From: Cristatella mucedo
Lineage: Eukaryota > Bryozoa > Phylactolaemata > Cristatellidae
Assembly: GCA_009760855.2 (NCBI GenBank)
Contig: WPIO01000047.1
Span: 1,275,001-1,339,000 of the forward strand
Reading direction: 5' to 3'
Length of the DNA stretch: 64,000 nucleotides
Positions 55,379 to 64,000 of this stretch are shown in pieces. A program made the translations under genes and the position numbers. The notes below the pieces were generated by a model. That model worked only from the letters and a program-made list of their open reading frames with translations, made no database searches and had not been told where the DNA came from. Position 1 is the stretch's first letter, and each line of letters starts with the position of its first letter.

Positions 55379-55520
55379 AACAAAGCCATCAATCGGCTAC
55401 CCACACCCATATCAGCGCCCACCCATAAGATCACAGAAGCCACCCACGCCCATCCGCTACCCAAGGGTATGGCTGTGGGCATGGATGTGGGTATGGGTAC
55501 CCAGTTGAAGGCTTTAGTGC
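55379..55520. repeat. imperfect foldback
   Basis: The left arm (caacaaagccatcaatcggc, tacccacacccatatc) is largely complementary to the right arm (ggatgtgggtatgggtaccc, agttgaaggctttagtg). The arms are about 50 bases, with a spacer of some 40. The frame through it is open (55373-55642, plus), but its GMGM/THP-type repeats follow from the structure. Confidence 0.6.
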
Positions 55521-55639
55521 TCAAGCCGAAAGATTTGGTTTCCACAATGAAAAGCTTTGTTTTTCATGCAGAAGGCACGGAAACTGCTGTTAATCACCTT
55601 AACTGCTCGACCACCATAGATTCATACAAGTCATCTTAT

Positions 55640-58329
55640 TAGTGCTGAAAGCTGTAGCTAACAGGTGACCATGGCGTGAAACAGGCTATGGCTGCTACCT
55701 AGCAGCTGCACAAGCGTGACGTATTGCTATAGTTCTAGGTAGTTATAATAAAAGGCGACGATGAAGCCAAGACTACTTAGATCGCGACTGTCTTAATTTG
55801 ACAGCCTTGCGGATTGAGAGCGTCTGAGCATCTACTAGTCAGTAGAAAGCGATCGATTGTTATATATGTCTCATTTCAGACTCTTGTTTGATACCTCGGT
55901 AAAACTAAACAGCTCACTGGTCGGAATTTACTTTAGCGTTGGGTGATTCAGAAACGCAATTATTCTAGCAACAAAGATCGTAAACTAAGGTCCGACTAGT
56001 GGCAGTCCGGTCTGATTTGACATAATAGTAGTTTTTCCCGACGAATTCCCACTGAATTTAGAAAGAGAATTATATGATACTTAGCAAAAACTTGCCTGCC
56101 GTCTTGCCACCCTAGGCTGGGTTTAGCATTGGTCGGTGATTTTTAAACTTGGTTCTTTTCAAAGCTTTGATGCAAACTCAAACCACGAACGGTCATGTAC
56201 GCTGCGGATGCACCAAACAGGTCGCTGACAAATAAAACATTTCCGCCAGCACTCGCTGGCAGAAGGTAGCGTGAGTTCACCAGTTTGAAATTTTGATTGG
56301 TTGAAATACCTAAGTTTTCAAAAAAGCTACTTATTTCCAGCTACATAATTAATTCGGTATCGCCTGCTCAGATAAATATTTTAAGGTAAACTAATGGCTT
56401 TTAATGTAAAATGTATACTCTTCGTAAATTATGGTTTTAAACGATGAAGATGCCCGAAACTTGGCATACAGCGGCACTATCCAAAGCGAGGCTTGCAAAT
56501 ATACTTATTTCAACTAGTGGCTGACACAGGCCATATAGAAAGCGGAATATGCATTTGAAGCACCGTGGATGCTTCTTTATTATGTGTGCTATGCAAGAAT
56601 GCAGCTCACATAAATTAAGATAGCTACCCTTGACAATTGACCGCGAGTAAACAGAGACAGGTTATCGACAACGCTGCTTTATATGTTCGCGTAGGAGCAA
56701 CACAATATTTATCCAAGAATCTTGTAAATTTCCCTGAGAAACGGGAGCACGGGTTGAACGATAGAGCCGAAGAAATCGACTCGTTCTATCAGCGAGCAGT
56801 TCGCATAACCTTGCGCCATCTTATTCTCATCATATAGTCATCTTGTCATACTATCCTCGATTCATATCGCATTGTCATTCATTCACCGGCCATTCACTGC
56901 TGCCATTCTGTTCGAGTTGAATGAGATATCCTTCTAGTATACAGGTAGCTCTCGAAGCGAGTTCTAGCGCCATGTTCATGATTGGGCACTACTTTGTCAA
57001 CGGATTCGTTTGCAATCACTCACTGACATTAGACGTGGCGTGAGCGACAGGTCCTCACTTCATGTAGGGGTTTTTGCCCGAGTTAGTGAGGACTAGAAAG
57101 CATCACACAAAACCCAGAGAAAGAGGAGAATCCGCGAGGTCGGACGATGCGTCGTGCTGCAGCCAAGCGAGCTCGAGTTGGGGTGCTCTCACGCAGAGGG
57201 CACCAGGTATTAAGGCCAGCAGTGCTCAATTGCAGGGCGCCGCATGTAACTTGGCTTATCGGCGCAATGGCGTCAGCAACATTGTGCTCCGAGAACGCTC
57301 ACGACGGTTCTCAGCCGGGAAGCCTCCCATAATGTCAGTCACCGGTTCATGCTTATCGCGCTGGAAGCGGCAGCACTGAGCAAGTTCCATCTCGCTTGGC
57401 TTACAGTGCAGCACGTAGCGATACTCCGCCGTTTCGCAAGACACGCAGTTGCCTCACCCTGTCCGCTGCATCGGTAGGAGGCGCCGAAAGCCTATCCGAA
57501 CATAAAGCCTCCAGCAAAAGAGAGCGGCTGCACTGCGGACCTTCGCACACCGCTGCGAGGTATCGCAGCGGTGCTCCAGCCTCGCTGCCGCACGGCCACG
57601 CAGTGCGGCAGCGCGGCTGGCAGCCTCAAGCGTTGCACGGACCGACCGCCATCTTGGTCACACAAGCCGAGCTGACACCGCGCTCTCGGCGAATCTCGGT
57701 GAAGGATCGGCCTGCGTTTTCGCTGACAAGCGGCTAGCTCTGCCGTTGCTCAAAAGTCGCGGATGGTGAGCGCTGGCCTTGTTAACGAAGAGGTGCTTGA
57801 GCGCAAGTGACGACAGCTGATATCCGGGGCCAGAACAAGGCCGAGCGTGCGTGGCTGCGACGTCTGGCGGAAAAAAGACGCCTCTTAAGATGGCAACCGA
57901 GAAGAGGTGGTAGAAACACAAAGATATTAGGCTACACTCTGGCGTGCCAAGTAGAAAACTTGAAAATATATTCCGAAATTAAGCGGAGATGACAAAACCA
58001 TTTCAGACATATGAACCATAACAACATGAATCGCAATCGGCCTTGGTTGTTTAAGGAAGCATATTTTGAGTCGTCCTCTGTATTATCTACCTTAAAAAGA
58101 GTTCGACAGTCATAAGGATGTCCAACTATGAAAGTTTATGAATGAAGTCCGAGCTGAAGGTTGTGAATCGAGAGAGGCTAGCTAAGCCTCAGGAGAGAGT
58201 GAAGTGAGAAGTCAGCCATATTATGTCAGTCACGTATGCCATGTGTACGGCACTAGGTTTCTTTACAGGGTTAAAGGCTGTTTGACCAAATAGCAGCCAG
58301 CGATCTGGCGAGCTCACTTTCTACCTAAT
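55640..58329. other. unidentified; CpG-rich at 57.1-57.75 kb
   Basis: AT-rich sequence to about 57000 is followed by a CpG-rich block with overlapping frames on both strands. A short plus-strand frame at 56637-56837 ('EEIDSFYQRAVRITLRHL') looks balanced but is isolated. No gene is supported. Confidence 0.35.
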
Positions 58330-59045
58330 TTTAGGCCAGACTACTGTCCATCGGTTGTAACAAGATGGCTACAAATAAAGCCCCTGTACTTCTACATTTA
58401 GCGCTAAATACTGACGCAAGGTTGACCTTGAAATATAGGAATTTGGCCTATCCTTCTTTGCCAAAGAAGCTTCAACGGAATACCTCTGATGAGCAAATCT
58501 TCGTAGTAATTATTTCTATTACATTCCAGTTATGCCTAACCTAGCTTCTTCACACCCAGCTGAAATAATGTCTCGCGTTAGCCTCCTTGTACACTTGGCT
58601 CCTCAAAGCACTAAAAATTAGCGGCCACTGCTTTCAGTTGAAGGTGGTCGGAAACAGAAGCTTTCACGCTGACGCTGGATCTAACCATTATTTCAGTTTC
58701 AGACCGTTGGTAAGACTAGGGCACCGCCTTCCTTATACTTGCTAATATAATAGTTATAGTTATGCTCTAAAATTTTACAGCTACTCTCCTGCTGCCGACT
58801 ATGGCACATTCTTTCCACCAGTCTTGAGCTACTACTTCCATGTTAGTCACTACCTCAACTGCTCTCCTGAATCTTCTGTGCTTCCCACTTTCTCTTTGTT
58901 ACGTGATATGAAGTCTGTTGGCTACCGAATGCGTACCGTAAACCACCTAGGTTGTGATTCCGCAATAAAAAACTCTCCTGCGCAACACCCACATAGTCTT
59001 TGTGGTATTGTAGAGTTACAGACGCAGATGCATGTTACATAACGT
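58330..59045 (+). mobile_element. LINE-B 3' end
   Basis: A degraded C-terminal RT block (58400-58700, split by extra sequence) is followed by a well-kept UTR (cttcccactttctctttgtt, gatatgaagtctgttggcta, gaatgcgtaccgtaaacc) and tail (gagttacagacgcagatgca). Confidence 0.8.
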
Positions 59046-59378
59046 AATATATCCAAGTGATATACGTGCTCTTTGCATTGCACAGAGCTACTTTTTGGCT
59101 AGTGAACCTCGTATATATCATATCGGTAGCTAAGTAATCTAAATGCACTGTTATCTCGATAGAAAAAGTAGATCTGCACCTGAATGTCCATACAACTATG
59201 CTAGCTTGATGTCGCAGCTGGTGACTGGTACAGTCAAAATATCACTACGATCGTAATCTTTTTTTGCATCGGCTTTTACCTCACCATGTAAATTATATAC
59301 AGCGAAGCGATTCTAGCAAACGCAGCATGCTAGAACCTGCTCTTAAAAAGGTTGACAGCAGCTACGCATTCCTAACTT

Positions 59379-59609
59379 AATCCGACATCGATATCCAACC
59401 TTTCAAACTCGTAGCTAGATTTCTTCTGAGTTTGGGAATGTAGCCAGTTCGCCTTCTAATTCGATGGATGTGAACATGTAGGCGTGAACTGTGATAGTTT
59501 GCTGCATTATGGGTGCGACTGGAAACGACTAGTATCGCAAGTCCCGCGAGTAGAGCTAGCGCCACCGAACCATCGACGATGATAGCGATCGAAGTAACGT
59601 CCACATAGT
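59379..59609 (-). CDS. second transmembrane exon, paralogous to 32852-33064
   Basis: On the minus strand a strong acceptor (ctgactttcattgcag, ending at 59610) is followed by a phase-1 exon. It starts 'YVDVTSIAIIVDGSVALALL' and continues 'AGLAILVVSSRTH', one hydrophobic helix. A basic tail follows (HIHRIRRRTGYIPKLRRN), then 'GWISMSD' and a stop at 59379. Position, phase, the VDV-(5-6 residues)-IA/IV pattern and the tttcattg-ag acceptor all match the exon at 33064. I found no convincing donor, so it may be a terminal exon with a short cytoplasmic tail or a decayed duplicate. The upstream partner exon is uncertain. Confidence 0.5.
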
Positions 59610-60399
59610 CTGCAATGAAAGTCAGACTTCTAAGCCGTCGATATCCAAAAACCAGTGTTTCGTTTTGGCCTTAATGGTTTCGCTGGCATTGTTTAACTGA
59701 GACTCAAAATCACAACCTTGGAGCACATATGTAATTGCAATGGGGAGCTGAACCTTACATTATACTTGCATGGGCCAGATAGCAATGCTACAGGGGCGTG
59801 TCAGCATAATGCTCTTAAGAAATAAGGAAAAGCTGGGCATCATCTACGTAGTCATCCTATACACATGCTATGACCGTGTAATGCCCGTGACCGTTCGCAA
59901 TGCAGGCCATGTAAGATGGCAATGTGCTGACGATAACAGCACAGCCCTCGATATTCTGCTTGCAGCACTAAAAGCAGCACAATATTAGAAAAAGGGAAAC
60001 AATAGCCTTTATATTGCGGCTGTTACAACAGGTTACTTCAGCTCGATGACTCACCAACCAGCAAACCGTTGCTTCAAGAGAGCTAGGAGAGTGCGGGCAG
60101 GCCTTATGTAGTAGCCGGATCATAAGTCAGGCAATAATCAATTTTATGCGTAGTTAAACATCACGCTGCTCATCAGTCTTTACTTATCGCGGCTATTTCA
60201 TGAGCACTCGGTTTTAATTCAGCCGCCAGCTTATCTTGCGTAATCATGATCCAGCCGCCAGCTCATCTTGCATAATCCTGATTCAGTGGTTGAGCTCATC
60301 TTCCACAATCGCGGAGCATAACGTACGTAAATCAAAGGGAATAAAGTAAAAGTCGGCCGACTGACAGCATCCACCCGCCGGCCTGCATTAATTTTTATT
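59610..60399. other. no gene confirmed
   Basis: Minus-strand fragments around 59660-59760 ('GCDFESQLNNASETIKAK') could belong to an extracellular exon preceding the transmembrane exon, but no consistent splice pair was found. Nothing else is recognised. At 60225-60290 a short segment (gccgccagcttatcttgc) is tandemly repeated with changes. Confidence 0.3.
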
Positions 60400-62699
60400 G
60401 CCTGCCCTTGATATGCATTACCTTTTATCTGGCTTTTTTTTGCCGTCAGCCGTGATTGCTCCACCAGGTGTGCAGAATTGCCTTGCTGCTACACTTCGAC
60501 CGCCCCAGGTTTGCATGGTCCACAGCGTACATGACGAGCGGGCGGCACTGCCTGCAGTGCCACGGCTGCCGTCGTTTGTGTGGCTGTGCTGGCTACGGAT
60601 GCCGTCGCGTGTGCCAACCAACGGCCTGTCACTCCGGCTTTGGCAGTGGCTACGGCTGCCGTCGCCTCTTCGTCGGGCGCCCTCGCGCTTCTTCCTCGCA
60701 GCTTCGTTGCCTCGGCTCCGTTGAGTCGGTGGGATCTCGAGAGATCCCGCCTACGCCACGATCCCTCCTATGCGCCGATCCTAACCACTCGCCCACCGCG
60801 AGTCGGTGAGATCTCGCCTGGATCCAGATCTCATTAGCAGCACAAATTCGGCTACTGGAGGAGCTGCTGCAGGACGAGTCTCGGTGACTGAAGCAGTGAG
60901 GAACGGCGACGACCGCCGGCCCGCCGTGACCCTGCATTTGGCCATGACCCGTACTTCGGCTCGAGCACATCGCCCGGCTGTCGGGCAAGCGGTGCCGCTC
61001 CGAAGGTCCCTACATTGCCGGTCGGCCCTTAGGTGGCGATCCGACGCCGGACGTCGGCACACGCCTGGGCCGGTCGACGACACACGCTCTATTGCCACAG
61101 CTACCAGCAGCCGACGTCTGTTATGCTGCTGCTGCTGTCCCCCTCCAGGGGTACTACAAGGCCGCAGTCGCGTGGGCGATGACCAGGCTATGACTAGGCG
61201 ATGACCAGGGTGCTGGGTAAGTTCGGTCCGGTCACCTATTTGAAGATATTGGCCCATAGGCATGTGGTGACTGTCATCAACCAGTCCATATCTCCGGTCC
61301 TTGAAAGTGACTGAGAGGCTTTCACGGTTTAGTACTCCCTGGGCAGCTCACCCGGCTGCACCAACCGAGGCTCCTCTGAGCAGCCGTGCTCCATGTGCCG
61401 CGCCCACTTTTGCTCCCTACGGCCTCTTCTTAACGTCTCTCTCCCTAGTACATTGCCCCTCCTACCCACTTGGACAAAATAGGGAGCTGGCAGCTGCCTC
61501 GACGGACTCGTTTTCGTCCCCGAAATCTTCGGTGGGCTTGGAATGCTGGTTCGCAATAGTTATGCATCCCTCGGACTCGAGGACGTCTATCACGGGCTCC
61601 GAGGATCGTTCCCCTATCGCTCACCCGCGAGGGGCGCTGCCATCACCCCGGCACGCCAGCGGGACCCAGCGGCAGCGTCTGCTACAGCCTTGGATGCTAC
61701 GCACAGACTCTCAATCGAACAGCTCCCTCCGACCCCTATCCAAACGGTCAAAGCCTCGGAGCATCAAAGAGATCGGAGGCTTCTCGCTCAGACTAGCGCG
61801 GCTAAGCCGGGTATAATATAAACTATGCCTGTCTCTCCGTGCCCGACCCTCAGCCCCCGCTGGAGGGCGCTCGTTCTCTCGGGGATGCATCCACGTTATG
61901 CACCACTCTACTGTGCTCTCAGGTCACGCCCTTACCTCCACTGTCTGCCCTCTAGGCCCCCAGAGGTTTTCTCAGCTCGACTTACTCTCTGCCCGTCTTG
62001 CTCGCCGCCATAACTCTTAACTCTTAATGCAGTGCCTGCTCTTCCCCTGTCTGTTCATCTGCATCGGTCCTCAGCACCCCGCTCCGTAGCGCATACCAAA
62101 CTTAGTCGGTGAGGGAGCGTCTCATTCGCGGAGCCCAGCTTATCGAGCGACGTGCACCCAAACAAAATGTCGTCCACCGCCTCAACTGGCTCACCTGCCA
62201 ATTATCCTTTTTTTTAAACGCAGACCGCGAGCCAGCTTGCTAATCGCGGCTCTCCGCGATGGCAAAATCTTCTCTCCCCCACCCCGAGAGAGCCAGCGAA
62301 GGCTCCTGCGGTTTGCCTCACGCTCGACTGAAGGTTTTGCAGAGCTTTTGCAGCCTCAGGAAAATGGGCGATTGAACGACGAGCCCGCTGTCACAGCCTC
62401 CGTTCTGCTGCTTGCTAAGCGAGCACTGGCTGGGCGTAGCCCAAGGCCTGGCCAAGGATCGGCAGCGCCTTCGACCCGAGCCGCCTCCGTCATCTCCGCC
62501 GAATGGCGATGCGTCCAGCGGCCAGGAGACCCGAGGTGTACCTCCCAATTGCAGTTCATTTACGCTGCCAATCGTACAGAGGCCAAGGTCGAGATCCTAC
62601 AACCAGAGCTGACCTGATTCACCGGCGGCGACCTGGCTACCTGCTGCTACTACTGGGAGGCTGATTTGACAGCTTGAAAAGTCAAAGCGATCTCCTCCA
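60400..62699 (+). other. GC-rich region, possibly the 5' part of the R2/NeSL-like element
   Basis: High GC with several open plus-strand frames (60806-61204, 61301-61816, 62237-62617), all Ser/Pro/Arg-rich and without clear domains. It sits directly upstream of, and in the same orientation as, the reverse transcriptase at 62.7-63.6 kb. It could hold that element's N-terminal region, but no zinc finger could be confirmed. Confidence 0.35.
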
Positions 62700-63600
62700 A
62701 TCAATCCTTGCCACCACAATCCCTACTAGTCCCTCCCAGTCGTCCAGCCTGCTCTGGCTGCTACCAAAAAAGGACGTCTCCGCTCGCCTCCGCCGGCTTC
62801 CAAAGCACATCACTAGGGAAACGTGTCACCTTCATGGATAATACGTATCACAATCCTGCTCTGCAAAGGGGAGACCCCAGCTTGCCTCGAAACTTAAGTC
62901 CCATCACGTTCTTACCATTGTATTACAAGGTGCGGTCGGCTGCCTGTCCGCAAGGCTCTGCTAGTTCAACGGCAGCTGTGAGCTGCTGGCACCCGGAGCA
63001 AAAGAGCTTTGTTCCATGCCTGAAGAGCAACCTCGATGATTTGATCCATGTGGAGAGTGCCTTCGACGAGTCCGGAGATTGGCAGGCGACACGCGTAGCC
63101 AACTCGCGTAGCCAACTCGGCGTTCGTCGACCTGCAGAACGCCTTCGGCAGCCTTACGCACTAGGCCCGGCTGCACTTGCTTTGGCACACCAGAGTTGAA
63201 GTGTGATTCTGCGGGTTCGTCTAGTGCCTCAGCGCCGGCTCCAACCTGTAGCGGTGGCTACGCAACAAGACCCTGGAAGAGCTCCCTACCACAGCCAGCG
63301 TACGACAGGGTGACCAATCATTGGCCATTGCCTGCGATCTGGCAATGGAGCTGGTCGTTCGGCTCTCTGGCAGCATCCCGGAGCCTCTAGTCTCTAACTG
63401 AGAGGAACACCCTGTTCTGCAGAGCGGGCATCTGCAGCTGAGTGGGCCTCGTCGACGCTCGGAATGCAGTTCCGGCCAACGAATCGCCGAGCCGTTGCCC
63501 GCCAGGGTGCAACGGCAACTACTGCCTCGATCGCTGTGCATGGCCGATGGTTCCCCAAAGAAGAAGTACGAAGAAGAACGCCATCTGTGAATGAAGAACG
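62700..63600 (+). pseudogene. R2/NeSL-like reverse transcriptase, broken
   Basis: RT blocks in order are 'LQRGDPSLPRNLSPITFLP' and 'LYYKVRSA' (62870-62942, the 'KKGDP...NWRPITLLP..YK' signature), 'HPEQKSFVP' (62990-63020), motif A 'NSAFVDLQNAFGSLTH' (63114-63160), and motif B 'TASVRQGDQSLAIACDLAME' (63291-63350). A weak 'CMADG' (about 63536-63550) stands where the catalytic (F/Y)ADD should be, so the second Asp is lost. The 'VDLxNAFGS' and 'VRQGDP' forms are typical of the R2/NeSL/HERO side of non-LTR elements, unlike LINE-A and LINE-B. A 13-bp duplication at 63096-63121 shifts the frame just before motif A. Confidence 0.75.
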
Positions 63601-63804
63601 TTGTCAAAGAACGGTTTCGTGATCCTCTTGAGAGCCCTACGGGTACTCGTGCAGCCAAGGTCCGATAGAGCAGGCCTGCACTTCACTCATGAAGGACGTT
63701 AGCCATTTCGAGGCCAGCATTCTCACCCAGTGGCAATAGCTTGAGATCCAGAGGACTTTCCTTCTGCCACGGCTATACTGTCTTAATCGGTGGGGTGAGG
63801 GGTG

Positions 63805-63978
63805 ACGGATCCAGCCAAAGTCTGGTGGCTCACCAGCAATTCACGACCTCGCTCCCGAGGTCATGGGTTCGAATCCTGCGGTGGGCGATCATTTATCGCA
63901 ACTGCAAGTGGTGGTGATAGCCGTAAAGGCTCTTCTGTTGCTATGCAAAAGAGACTGTTAAATCAGCTAGTATTTATT
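63805..63978 (+). mobile_element. SINE2 copy
   Basis: It reads gtggctcaccagcaattcac, cgacctcgctcccgaggtca, tgggttcgaatcctgcggtg, gtggtgatagccgtaaaggc and gactgttaaatcagctagta, ending in an ATTT-rich tail at the window edge. The head is somewhat altered, but body and tail are complete. Confidence 0.85.
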
Positions 63979-64000
63979 TTATTTATTTAACATTGCTATT

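Overview
This is a repeat-dominated piece of a large eukaryotic nuclear genome, most likely an invertebrate animal. The reasons are multi-exon coding sequence with consensus splice sites, several fossil non-LTR retrotransposons of the L2/CR1 type, a pogo/Tigger DNA transposon, hAT transposon remains, an R2/NeSL-like reverse transcriptase, a gypsy-like gag, tRNA-derived SINEs, and long CT, TA and TATG microsatellites. Nothing looks prokaryotic, and there are no operons, CRISPR arrays or rRNA genes. No species can be named from this sequence alone.

Two LINE families account for most recognisable sequence. LINE-A ends in a conserved tail (gcaaatgtaaagcgcctaga..., then (ATT)n). LINE-B ends in a different tail (...gttacagacggagatatta). 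Both encode an AP-type endonuclease plus reverse transcriptase, and both are riddled with stops, frameshifts, truncations and nested insertions. Two tRNA-like SINE families are present. SINE1 ends in a version of the LINE-A tail, a classic sign of a SINE mobilised by its partner LINE. SINE2 copies lie at about 5.6, 7.9, 29.7, 34.9, 42.5, 43.0-43.3 and 63.8 kb, and one is inserted inside another.

Layout: 1-6.3 kb, LINE-A and LINE-B fragments and SINEs. 6.3-13 kb, GC-rich unidentified DNA, a SPIN-like hAT miniature element and a 176-bp CT repeat. 14.4-17.4 kb, a dead Tigger transposon with a second element inside its transposase. 17.4-21.1 kb, LINEs. 22.5-23.7 kb, a broken hAT transposase on the minus strand. 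24.5-24.9 kb, a possible minus-strand terminal exon followed by AATAAA. 25.3-32 kb, LINEs. 32.8-42.2 kb, three minus-strand exons of a probable single-pass membrane protein. 37.6-40.7 kb, a nearly complete but dead LINE-A inside the largest intron of that gene. 46-49.3 kb, CpG-rich DNA and a gag-only LTR element. 49.6-55.2 kb, LINEs, including a B/A mosaic. 59.4-59.6 kb, a second transmembrane exon resembling the first. 60.4-63.7 kb, a GC-rich R2/NeSL-like element.

The most gene-like part of the window is the minus-strand membrane-protein locus. Three exons have matching acceptors, donors and phases (2-0, 0-1, 1-1), and they spell an extracellular segment, one hydrophobic helix and a basic juxtamembrane tail. 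Its extracellular family and biological role are not recognised. Everything else recognisable is mobile DNA in various stages of decay.
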